From: CAZCZY01 sp964503525
GTDB taxonomy: Bacteria > Patescibacteriota > JAUYIX01
Direction: 5' to 3'
Assembly: GCA_964503525.1 (NCBI GenBank)
Contig: CAZCZY010000024.1
Location: forward strand, 1-9,437
Length of the DNA: 9,437 nucleotides
Of the stretch, positions 1 through 5,497 are shown piece after piece (within the stretch, counting starts at the first letter, position 1; each line of letters begins with the position of its first letter). The position numbers and the translations under genes are program-made. The notes below the pieces were generated by a model. It ran no database searches and was not told where the DNA came from. It saw only the letters and a list, made by a program, of their open reading frames with translations.

Positions 1-219
1 CCGAACAAAGGGGTGTTTTGATTTTTCCAACAGCGGGCATTTCTCAATTGGAGATGACTGGGTTTCAACGCCCGCGGAAACTTTATGTTGTTGAGCCTGT
101 TCGGATAATTCAAAATTACTGTCCGCCAAATGAGACAGGTCGGTGAACTTCCAGGCTTCGTCCGTGGGCCAGGGCTTAGGATGCGGAATTATTTTTTTGA
201 GTTGTTCGTTGATTGTCAT
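1..219 (-). CDS. sufD: SufD, N-terminal part (truncated by window edge)
   Basis: Reading the minus strand from an ATG at 219-217 gives 73 open codons to the window edge, beginning MTINEQLKKIIPHPKPWP. The segment TDEAWKFTDLSHL (about residues 19-31) resembles the conserved 'EAW(K/R)(F/Y)TDL' region near the start of SufD proteins. SufD is the partner of SufB in the SufBC2D complex that assembles Fe-S clusters in the cytosol. The start overlaps the sufC stop as ATGA, the same junction type as between the other genes of this operon, so translation is probably coupled. The C-terminal beta-helix domain lies outside the window, so the identification rests on position directly after sufC and on the short N-terminal motif. 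Confidence 0.85.
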   Translation of the reverse strand, partial: MTINEQLKKIIPHPKPWPTDEAWKFTDLSHLADSNFELSEQAQQHKVSAGVETQSSPIEKCPLLEKSKHPFVR

Positions 220-998
220 AGAGTTGTACTATTTATTTTGGGGCCGAGCTCTTTTGGGGCCGAGCTGTAACCGGTTTTTTCTAACTCGGCCGCAAGCTCC
301 GGACCACCTGACCGCACAAATTTTCCGCCCGCGAGTACGTGTACAAAATCAGGTTTTACAAATTGCAACAGTCGTTGATAGTGCGTGATTAAAACTATGG
401 CACGCTCGGGAGAACGCATACGATTAATTCCATGGGCCACAGCTTGTAGCGCGTCAATATCTAACCCCGAGTCGGTCTCGTCCAAAATCGCCAAGCGCGG
501 CTCGAGCATCGCAAACTGCAACATCTCGTTACGTTTTTTTTCTCCGCCCGACATGCCTTCGTTGAGTGTTCGCTTGAGATAGCTCTCGTCCATGCCCAGG
601 GTATGAACTTTTTCTTTTGTCATTTTAAGAAAATCGACCGCGTCGAGTTCTTTTTCGCCGCGGGATTTTTTTACCGCATTAACGGCCGCACGTAAAAAAT
701 GAGCATTGCCGACACCGGGAATTTCCACCGGGTATTGAAAAGCCAAAAAAATCCCGCGGCGGGCGCGCTCTTCTGGAGACAAAACCAAAAGATCTTGCCC
801 TTCATACAATATGCTGCCGTGTGTGACCGTAAAGCCTGGTCGTCCCGCCAAAACATTCGCGAGTGTACTCTTGCCGGATCCGTTTGGTCCCATTATGGCA
901 TGCACTTCCCCCGCTCCAACCGAAAGATCAACGCCACGCAAGATTTCGTGGCCGTCTGTTTGTACTGCAAGGTCAGAAATTTTTAGGAGCGTTTTCAT
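216..998 (-). CDS. sufC: SufC, Fe-S assembly ATPase
   Basis: This is the ABC-type ATPase subunit of the SufBCD scaffold, which uses ATP hydrolysis to open the SufB-SufD interface for Fe-S cluster assembly. The 260 residues contain Walker A GPNGSGKST (37-45), Q-loop AFQYP (Q88), the signature SGGEKKRNEMLQ (150-161) typical of SufC, Walker B LAILDETDSGLD (D173, E174) and the switch histidine in LITHYQ (H206). The ATG at 998-996 overlaps the sufB stop as ATGA, and the stop overlaps the sufD start in the same way. The protein is a little longer than the roughly 250 residues usual in the family. The last eleven residues (ELGPKINSTTL) seem to come from a 16-bp tandem duplication at 236-267 that shifted the frame past an earlier TAA. 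All catalytic motifs are intact. Confidence 0.97.
   Translation of the reverse strand: MKTLLKISDLAVQTDGHEILRGVDLSVGAGEVHAIMGPNGSGKSTLANVLAGRPGFTVTHGSILYEGQDLLVLSPEERARRGIFLAFQYPVEIPGVGNAHFLRAAVNAVKKSRGEKELDAVDFLKMTKEKVHTLGMDESYLKRTLNEGMSGGEKKRNEMLQFAMLEPRLAILDETDSGLDIDALQAVAHGINRMRSPERAIVLITHYQRLLQFVKPDFVHVLAGGKFVRSGGPELAAELEKTGYSSAPKELGPKINSTTL
236..267. repeat. 16-bp tandem duplication in the 3' end of sufC
   Basis: Two adjacent 16-base units, TTTTGGGGCCGAGCTC (236-251) and TTTTGGGGCCGAGCTG (252-267), are identical at 15 of 16 positions on the plus strand. The period is not a multiple of three. On the coding (minus) strand, removing one unit makes the reading AGC TCG GCC CCA AAA TAA, which stops right after SufC residues SSAPK. 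The copy number therefore decides where SufC ends and whether it overlaps sufD. Confidence 0.9.
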
Positions 999-2470
999 CC
1001 CGTTGCTCCTTCCAAGCTAACTCCCAGCAATCGCCGCGCCTCGACGGCAAATTCCATCGGTAATTGCTGCATGACATCACGACAAAATCCATTAACGATC
1101 AGCGACATGGCGTCCTCATGTGACAGCCCGCGTTGCTGCAAATAGAATAACTGGTCTTCGCCAATTTTTGTTGTGGTTGCCTCGTGTTCGACCTGAGCGG
1201 AGTTATTTTTGATCTCAAGATACGGAATCGTATTCGCAACGGCATTCGCGCCAATCAGGAGCGAGTCACAGCGAGTGGAATTCCGTGCATTTTTTGCGCC
1301 ATTCAACATGCGAACCAATCCACGGTACGAGTTTTTGCCGTGACCCGTCGAAATCCCTTTGGCAATAATGGTGCTGCGCGTATTGGCGCCGAGATGCATC
1401 ATTTTGGTCCCCGTGTCGGCCTGCTGATGATTGGCAGTTACCGCGACTGAGTAAAATTCACCGACTGCTCCTTCGCCCATCAATAAACAACTCGGGTATT
1501 TCCAGGTTATGGCTGAACCAGTCTCAATTTGCGTCCAACTGATACGAGAGTTTCGACCGATTGCTTTGCCGCGCTTGGTCACAAAGTTATAAACACCGCC
1601 AAGACCGCTTTTGTCACCTGGGTACCAATTTTGCACGGTCGAATATTTAATTGACGCATCATCCATCGCAACCAACTCGACAACCGCCGCATGCAATTGA
1701 TTTTCGTCGCGCATCGGGGCAGTGCAACCTTCTACGTATGAGAGTGAGGCGCCGGGTTCTGCGATAATTAGCGTTCGCTCAAACTGACCGGTCTTAGCGG
1801 CGTTGATTCTAAAGTAGCTCGACAACTCCATCGGACATTTGACTCCCCGTGGCACAAACACAAACGAACCGTCCGTAAACACGGCCGAGTTAAGCGTCGC
1901 AAAAAAGTTATCAGTGTAGGGCACGACGGATCCGAGATAGCGTTTAACCAAATCGGGATGCAGTTGCGCCGCTTCCGAAAAAGAACAAAAGATAATGCCG
2001 AGTTCTTTCAACTTTCCTTTATACGAAGTAGCAACAGAAACAGAATCAAAGACGGCGTCGACGGCAACCCCGACCAAGCGTTTTTGTTCGGCGAGAGAAA
2101 TGCCGAGCTTATCAAACGTTTTACGGATCTCCGGATCAACATCAGAAAAACTTTGCGGTGTTTTGCCATCTTTTGCAGTACCGGCTACCAACGAAGCGAG
2201 CGCCTTGGGCGCGGCATAGTAATGAATCGCCTGATAATCAATCGCTGGGTGCACGACGGTCGACCACTTTGGTTCGGTCATGGTGAGCCAATGGCGAAAC
2301 GCTCGGAGGCGCCACTCCAACATCCAAGCCGGCTCACTTTTTTTACGCGATATCAAGCGGATAATGTCTTCATTTAAACCCACTGGAGCAAGCTCCATCT
2401 CAACTCGTGTATCAAACCCAAAACGATAGGGCTGATTAGCAATTTTTTCTATTTCGCGCGTGGACGTCAT
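995..2470 (-). CDS. sufB: SufB, Fe-S cluster scaffold
   Basis: SufB is the scaffold subunit on which sulfide and iron are assembled into a nascent cluster within SufBC2D. The 491-residue length matches the family. The C-terminal core is highly conserved: NSTRCDSLLIG holds C401, corresponding to the E. coli C405 site that accepts sulfur. QVEHEATT gives H429 and E430, corresponding by a constant offset to E. coli H433 and E434. IGEDQLFYLQQRG and NGFCRDV follow. Other family blocks are FVPRGVKCPMELSSYFRIN (207-225) and EGCTAPMRDENQLHAAVVEL (247-266). The start ATG at 2470-2468 overlaps the stop of the upstream regulator gene as ATGA, and the stop overlaps the sufC start. This makes it the second gene of a tightly packed rrf2-sufB-sufC-sufD operon. 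Confidence 0.98.
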   Translation of the reverse strand: MTSTREIEKIANQPYRFGFDTRVEMELAPVGLNEDIIRLISRKKSEPAWMLEWRLRAFRHWLTMTEPKWSTVVHPAIDYQAIHYYAAPKALASLVAGTAKDGKTPQSFSDVDPEIRKTFDKLGISLAEQKRLVGVAVDAVFDSVSVATSYKGKLKELGIIFCSFSEAAQLHPDLVKRYLGSVVPYTDNFFATLNSAVFTDGSFVFVPRGVKCPMELSSYFRINAAKTGQFERTLIIAEPGASLSYVEGCTAPMRDENQLHAAVVELVAMDDASIKYSTVQNWYPGDKSGLGGVYNFVTKRGKAIGRNSRISWTQIETGSAITWKYPSCLLMGEGAVGEFYSVAVTANHQQADTGTKMMHLGANTRSTIIAKGISTGHGKNSYRGLVRMLNGAKNARNSTRCDSLLIGANAVANTIPYLEIKNNSAQVEHEATTTKIGEDQLFYLQQRGLSHEDAMSLIVNGFCRDVMQQLPMEFAVEARRLLGVSLEGATG

Positions 2471-2928
2471 CGGTGCGTTGTGATTTTTGTGCGCACCTTG
2501 CTCGCGGGGCGAACCTGCTTGATCAGCGGCACAGCCAAATCAGAAATCGTCGTACCTTGTAACAGCGCATTTATTTTGGCGTTCAGTTCGGCAAAGGGAC
2601 TTTGAATTAAGCAATTGCTCGATTGCGGACATGCCTCGGCAGAAAAACATTGTGCGATCGCCGTTGGTCCATCAAAGATCTCGATGATTTCCGCAACGGA
2701 TATTTTTCTTGCGTCTCGCGCTAATAAATAGCCACCTTTGGTTCCACGAGTGGCTTCCACAAAACCATGTTTGGCTAATCGTTGCATCACTTTTGCTAAG
2801 AGTGCATACGGAATCCGGTAGATCTGGGCAATTTCTCGAACGCTCACGGCATCATCGGAAAAACGGTCCGTACGAACCATGTGCTCGATGGCAAGGAGGG
2901 CATATTCAGCTGTTCGAGAAAAGCGCAT
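2467..2928 (-). CDS. Rrf2/IscR-type transcription regulator of the suf operon
   Basis: A 153-residue Rrf2-family winged-helix protein. The N-terminus MRFSRTAEYALLAIEHM, the recognition helix region (about 38-55) and the wing RGTKGGYLLARD (61-72) are typical. Cysteines 94, 100 and 106 are spaced C-x5-C-x5-C exactly as the [2Fe-2S] ligands of E. coli IscR (C92, C98, C104). The fourth IscR ligand, His three residues after the last Cys, is Gln109 here. By eye alignment the IscR Glu43 position is Ala45. As first gene of the suf operon, with an IscR type 1-like palindrome upstream, it most likely represses the operon when it carries a cluster. The C-terminus ends in a basic tail (SKVRTKITTHR). No clear Shine-Dalgarno sequence precedes the ATG. 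The family is certain; cluster binding is inferred. Confidence 0.93.
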   Translation of the reverse strand: MRFSRTAEYALLAIEHMVRTDRFSDDAVSVREIAQIYRIPYALLAKVMQRLAKHGFVEATRGTKGGYLLARDARKISVAEIIEIFDGPTAIAQCFSAEACPQSSNCLIQSPFAELNAKINALLQGTTISDLAVPLIKQVRPASKVRTKITTHR

Positions 2929-2972
2929 GTAAGGATGGATTTGGCTGTCTTTTAGCTCATCTAAGATAATTC

Positions 2973-3001
2973 AGACTAATTTAGTCCTATATTAATGTCA
3001 A
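2973..3001 (-). promoter_or_regulatory. Putative suf operon promoter
   Basis: On the minus strand a perfect -35 box TTGACA (3001-2996) is followed after 17 bp by TAGTCT (2978-2973), a modest -10 match. A start in that region would leave a leader of roughly 35-40 bases before the regulator ATG at 2928. An alternative -10 is TTATCT (2969-2964), which would lack a good -35. The promoter brackets the GACTAAATTAGTC operator, which would explain repression by the encoded regulator. Confidence 0.55.
2974..2986. promoter_or_regulatory. IscR type 1-like operator
   Basis: The minus-strand sequence GACTAAATTAGTC is an inverted repeat (GACTAA / TTAGTC around one central base). It matches every position of the core GACTRWWWYAGTC of the E. 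coli IscR type 1 consensus as I remember it. The outer flanks of that consensus are not matched well. The site lies between the putative -35 and -10 of the suf operon, in the gap between the regulator gene and the divergent redoxin gene, so it may affect both. Confidence 0.65.
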
Positions 3002-3022
3002 TGCGCTTGCGTATCTGTACTT

Positions 3023-3031
3023 TGCTACCAT
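3023..3031 (+). promoter_or_regulatory. Putative extended -10 promoter of the redoxin-ccdA genes
   Basis: TGCTACCAT fits the extended -10 pattern TG-n-TAnnnT. The hexamer ends six bases before the ATG at 3038, so transcription would begin at or next to the start codon. No Shine-Dalgarno sequence precedes that ATG, which fits a leaderless or nearly leaderless mRNA. No convincing -35 box is seen at 16-18 bp. Confidence 0.35.
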
Positions 3032-3037
3032 GTTCCA

Positions 3038-3550
3038 ATGCGAACAAACATATATATTTCTGCGATCGCGCTGGGCCTCATCGGCCTTTTCTTGGGAGGA
3101 TGGATTTTTATTCATCGCGACTCGACACAACTACAAGAAGGTTCGCGCCAGTATTTTCCAGACTTTACATTGCTCTCCCTCCAGGGCGAACAATTTACAC
3201 CCACAAATTTTCGCGGCGAGGTAACGCTCGTGAGATTTATGTCGACAACCTGTCCCTATTGCGAAGCAGAAGCACCCACGCTCAGTAAACTCTCACAAGA
3301 CGAAAATTTTGCCGCGCAGTTTGTCGATATTGATATTGCAGAGTCAGCAGAAGTTGTTCGAGCATATGTAGAAAAACATGGCATCACCTACCCGGTCCTG
3401 CTCGATGACGGTGCGGTGAGTGTGATCAATCGCGTCACCGGAACGCCCACCCACATCACTCTCCGCAAAGACGGCAGTATTTGTGATCGGCACAGCGGCG
3501 AGATGTCAGAGGGAGATTTTCGAGAAGTCGTCGCGCGCTGTTCGATATAA
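3038..3550 (+). CDS. Membrane-anchored TlpA/ResA-like thiol-disulfide oxidoreductase
   Basis: A 170-residue protein with an N-terminal hydrophobic segment (about residues 5-25, no clear cleavage site) that should anchor a thioredoxin-fold domain outside the membrane. The domain opens with the redoxin signature FPDFTLLSLQGEQFT (40-54). It carries the active site CPYC (C72, C75) after the strand VTLVRFMSTT and the cis-proline loop GTPTH (P137). TlpA and ResA relatives usually have CxPC, so CPYC is glutaredoxin-like. Two further cysteines (C149, C168) lie near the C-terminus. The next gene, ten bases downstream, encodes CcdA, the usual membrane electron donor for such redoxins, so the two very probably work as a pair that reduces extracytoplasmic disulfides. 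The precise substrate is unknown. Confidence 0.88.
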   Translation: MRTNIYISAIALGLIGLFLGGWIFIHRDSTQLQEGSRQYFPDFTLLSLQGEQFTPTNFRGEVTLVRFMSTTCPYCEAEAPTLSKLSQDENFAAQFVDIDIAESAEVVRAYVEKHGITYPVLLDDGAVSVINRVTGTPTHITLRKDGSICDRHSGEMSEGDFREVVARCSI

Positions 3551-3560
3551 CTAGGACGCC

Positions 3561-4223
3561 ATGGATCTTTGGGGACTACTATTACTTTCGGCGACCGCTG
3601 GCTTTCTCGCATTTTTTTCGCCCTGCGGCTTTGCGCTGCTTCCTGCCTATGTCGGTTTTTTTATGGCACAAAAGTCGCACGTAAATGTGATTGAGGGCCT
3701 CAAACTTGGCTTGGTAATCAGCGCGGGCTTTATTATTGTACCCGCCGCACTCTGGATATTTGTTGCACTCGCCGGAAACGCACTCGGACAATTTTTGCCA
3801 ATCGCTGCGCTTGTATCAGGAATTTTCTTAGTCATTGCGGGCACGGTATTGCTACTGCGACCTCAAACTTTTTCCTTGCGCCTGCCTGGAACGCTGAGCG
3901 CTAGTCGCTCGGGATATTTGGGCGCGTTTTTATTTGGCCTTGCGTACGTTCTCGGCGGCATCGGTTGCGTGTTGCCCGCTTTTTTAGCGATCATCAGCCA
4001 AGCGGCGACGGTTACTCCTCTCGCCGGCTTGCTGGTTTTTCTGACATTTGCGCTGACCATGACGGCCCTTATGTTGCTGGTAACAGTCTCCCTAGTCTTA
4101 GCTAAACGAACCATTTTTGACCGTCTAAAAAAAATCATGCCGCTGGTCTACCGACTTGGGGCGGTATTACTGATTATTGCCGGAGTGCTACTTATTGCGC
4201 GCGAACTACCCCTGTTGCGTTAG
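3561..4223 (+). CDS. ccdA: CcdA-type membrane thiol-disulfide transporter
   Basis: A 220-residue, very hydrophobic protein with about six membrane segments. The family's two redox cysteines are present: C22 in FFSPCGFALLPAY, and C136 in GGIGCVLPAF. CcdA (the DsbD core domain family) takes electrons from cytosolic thioredoxin and passes them across the membrane to extracytoplasmic redoxins. The gene follows the TlpA-like redoxin gene by only ten bases, with AGGA just upstream of the ATG, so the two form an operon. No haem-handling cytochrome c maturation gene is visible, so a role in general thiol reduction is as likely as one in cytochrome c assembly. The gene ends 35 bases from the stop of the convergent glutaredoxin-like gene, and no clear terminator lies between them. 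Confidence 0.93.
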   Translation: MDLWGLLLLSATAGFLAFFSPCGFALLPAYVGFFMAQKSHVNVIEGLKLGLVISAGFIIVPAALWIFVALAGNALGQFLPIAALVSGIFLVIAGTVLLLRPQTFSLRLPGTLSASRSGYLGAFLFGLAYVLGGIGCVLPAFLAIISQAATVTPLAGLLVFLTFALTMTALMLLVTVSLVLAKRTIFDRLKKIMPLVYRLGAVLLIIAGVLLIARELPLLR

Positions 4224-4258
4224 TCTGCGCGCTAGTCCGCGAATTGATCCACCGCACC

Positions 4259-4537
4259 TTACTTTTTGAGTGCCGCCAAAAACTCGTCGCGCAAAGGCAC
4301 TTTTCCTTTCAAAACGGGCACCCCATTGATTAACGTCGTCGGTATCGCATAGATCGCATGCTTTTTTGCCAGCTCCAGCCCCTCACCCGCGTCCACGTCG
4401 AGAGCTCGGTATGTAAAATCGGCCTCCTTTTTATCGAGAATGTCTCTATATAGTGCATCGGCCCGTGGGCAAATCGGGCACCAACTCGCTTTGAGCAAAA
4501 TTACTTCGGGTTTGCTCGTTGTCGGGGGTGTTTCCAT
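4259..4537 (-). CDS. Small glutaredoxin/thioredoxin-like protein (CPIC)
   Basis: A 92-residue cytosolic thioredoxin-fold protein. The first strand EVILLKASWC leads to the active site C20-P-I-C23. The cis-proline loop AIYAIPTTLING (P66) and a final helix (RDEFLAALKK) complete the fold, so it is about the length of a minimal glutaredoxin or thioredoxin. It should act as a dithiol reductant or disulfide carrier. It lies eight bases after another small thioredoxin-fold gene, forming a two-gene minus-strand unit, and converges on ccdA. It is therefore a reasonable cytosolic electron donor for CcdA, but this is inferred from neighbourhood alone. No Shine-Dalgarno sequence is seen before the ATG. 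Confidence 0.85.
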   Translation of the reverse strand: METPPTTSKPEVILLKASWCPICPRADALYRDILDKKEADFTYRALDVDAGEGLELAKKHAIYAIPTTLINGVPVLKGKVPLRDEFLAALKK

Positions 4538-4545
4538 GGCACGAA

Positions 4546-4875
4546 CTACTGTTTTGTTTGCTTAGAAAGGCCTTCTAGCGCCATCACAAAATCTTCCACC
4601 AGTGGCACTCCCATGGCCTGCCCTCGCAGTAGATATATTCGACAGCGGATACCAAAATTAGCGTCCGGCGGCGCACCAAACAGGTCGTGGCCACCTACAA
4701 TAAACGTTGGCGAACCTACGAAGTGGCTTTGCGCCGCCTCTTGTTCGGTTTTGAGCAACGTCATTTCAATTTCGAGGTCTTTTTCCATGCCAAGTCTCGT
4801 CAACGCCGCACGCAAATTGGCTGTTGCGTAGATGTAGTTCGGGCACTGTTCAAAATAGAGTACTTGGATGTGCAT
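4546..4875 (-). CDS. Small thioredoxin-fold protein of the mercury-gene-associated type
   Basis: A 109-residue protein beginning MHIQVLYFEQCPNY (C11). The block FVGSPTFIVGGHDLFG (52-67, cis-Pro56) is followed by the RCRIY motif with a second Cys (C78) and GVPLVEDFVMAL. This order matches the small 'thioredoxin family protein' group that I recall near mercury and other metal-resistance genes. A single Cys at the first site instead of CxxC is normal for that group. I chose the ATG at 4875 over an in-frame ATG at 4938: the family starts directly before the first strand, and the candidate promoter (-10 TATACT, 4906-4901) would start transcription near 4894, inside the longer frame. The function is unknown; thiol or metal handling is likely. 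Confidence 0.78.
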   Translation of the reverse strand: MHIQVLYFEQCPNYIYATANLRAALTRLGMEKDLEIEMTLLKTEQEAAQSHFVGSPTFIVGGHDLFGAPPDANFGIRCRIYLLRGQAMGVPLVEDFVMALEGLSKQTKQ

Positions 4876-4894
4876 ATGTGGGTAAGTTCGCCGC

Positions 4895-4926
4895 TTGCAG
4901 AGTATACCGCATGCTATACTCGGCAA
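4895..4926. promoter_or_regulatory. 32-bp dyad with opposed -10 boxes (putative operator)
   Basis: TTGCAGAGTATA (4895-4906) and TATACTCGGCAA (4915-4926) are inverted copies with one mismatch in twelve, separated by CCGCATGC. Each arm contains a TATACT -10 box, one for each strand: 4906-4901 on minus and 4915-4920 on plus. The plus box is preceded by TGC, giving an extended -10 TGCTATACT. The minus box is placed to drive the small thioredoxin-fold genes. The symmetry suggests a site for a dimeric regulator that controls both directions. No T-run follows, so it is not a terminator. Confidence 0.5.
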
Positions 4927-4982
4927 CAGAAAACTCACTTCCTAGTACAGAACGTCCGAAGAACTCGGGCGTTCTTTTTTTG
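4912..4982 (+). ncRNA. Possible very short RNA or attenuated leader
   Basis: The extended -10 TGCTATACT (4912-4920) would start transcription near 4927, and the terminator ends near 4982, defining an RNA of about 55 bases with no ORF worth calling. It could be a small RNA, or a leader whose terminator limits transcription into the Rieske gene at 5041. That gene also has its own possible promoter. This is inferred only from the spacing of promoter and terminator. Confidence 0.25.
4949..4982 (+). terminator. Rho-independent terminator ahead of the Rieske gene
   Basis: An 11-bp stem, AGAACGTCCGA (4949-4959) with TCGGGCGTTCT (4965-4975), including one G-T pair, closes a 5-base loop. A T-run follows to 4981. 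The polarity is plus strand. No plus-strand gene lies directly upstream, so it would stop either a short RNA from the 4912-4920 promoter or antisense read-through from ccdA. Confidence 0.8.
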
Positions 4983-5023
4983 TGCTGCTTTTAGGTGTTG
5001 GCCGCCGCTTTGTAATGCTCAAG

Positions 5024-5032
5024 TGTTACAAT
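5024..5032 (+). promoter_or_regulatory. Putative extended -10 promoter of the Rieske gene
   Basis: TGTTACAAT is a good extended -10 (TG-n-TACAAT). The hexamer ends eight bases before the ATG at 5041, so the mRNA would start at or within a couple of bases of the start codon. No Shine-Dalgarno sequence is present. A TTGGCC at 4998-5003 is too far away to serve as the -35. Confidence 0.45.
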
Positions 5033-5040
5033 TCTGTCAC

Positions 5041-5358
5041 ATGGAAAAACAATTTTTTATCGACACGATGCGCGAGCCCGTTGCGGCGGATTCGATCGAA
5101 GATAATAGCGCGGCAGTTGGGTCTTTTGGCGACGTTAGAGTCGTCGTTGCAAAAATAAACGGCAAAATAATTGCAGTCACCGCTATTTGCACACATCTCG
5201 CGTGCACGGTTGGTTACAACAAGGACGAACACACACTCGATTGTCCCTGTCATGGCAGTCGCTACACGTTGCATGGAAAAAATATTCAGGGACCGGCGGT
5301 CAAACCACTTGCGCCAATGGCGGTGGAGGTAAAAGACAATAAAATTTGGCTCGAATAA
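5041..5358 (+). CDS. Stand-alone soluble Rieske [2Fe-2S] protein
   Basis: A 105-residue Rieske-domain protein, about the size of the domain alone. Cluster ligands are C50 and H52 in CTHLAC, and C68 and H71 in CPCHGSRY. C55 and C70 sit where cytochrome bc1 and b6f Rieske proteins form a disulfide. S73 and Y75 match the Ser and Tyr that raise the redox potential in bc1 proteins, and GPAV follows like the bc1 'GPAP' loop. No membrane helix or Tat signal precedes the domain, so it appears to be cytosolic. The frame is open upstream to 4687, but that stretch crosses the terminator at 4949-4982 and is antisense to the previous gene; the domain fits a start at 5041. Its redox partner is not visible here. 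It is a possible client of the SUF system nearby. Confidence 0.9.
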   Translation: MEKQFFIDTMREPVAADSIEDNSAAVGSFGDVRVVVAKINGKIIAVTAICTHLACTVGYNKDEHTLDCPCHGSRYTLHGKNIQGPAVKPLAPMAVEVKDNKIWLE

Positions 5359-5460
5359 AGGTGGCTAAGTAACAGTGTCAGCGAGTTCCAACTTCTCGTC
5401 ACGCGGTTCGCCAGAATAATTTTAGATTGAGAGCCGGTGGGTACTGCATGCGCCTAGGAC

Positions 5461-5490
5461 TTGCTTATTCGCGTAAAATTCCCTAATAAT
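5461..5490 (+). promoter_or_regulatory. Putative promoter of the CYTH-HD pair
   Basis: TTGCTT (5461-5466) and AATAAT (5485-5490; five of six matches to TATAAT) are 18 bp apart. Transcription would begin at about 5497, next to the ATG at 5498. An alternative -10 is TAAAAT (5474-5479), which has no -35. The rest of the 5359-5488 gap shows no RNA gene or clear terminator. Confidence 0.4.
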
Positions 5491-5497
5491 GACGTTA

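Noticed and set aside
1184..2377. Plus-strand open frames inside sufB
   Set aside because: They are antisense shadows of a highly conserved gene and have no recognisable motifs or ribosome binding sites.
4224..4258. Possible terminator between ccdA and the convergent glutaredoxin-like gene
   Set aside because: Only a short imperfect direct repeat is seen, with no stable stem and no T-run.
4876..4938. Longer start of the mercury-type thioredoxin-fold protein
   Set aside because: The extra 21 residues lie over the promoter dyad and are not part of the family; the start at 4875 fits better.
4687..5040. Upstream in-frame extension of the Rieske gene
   Set aside because: It is antisense to the thioredoxin-fold gene, crosses a strong terminator and shows no protein-like conservation; the Rieske domain fits a start at 5041.
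5359..5488. Possible tRNA or structured RNA in the gap (GGTTCGCC looked like a T-arm)
   Set aside because: No cloverleaf with acceptor, anticodon and T stems could be drawn around it.
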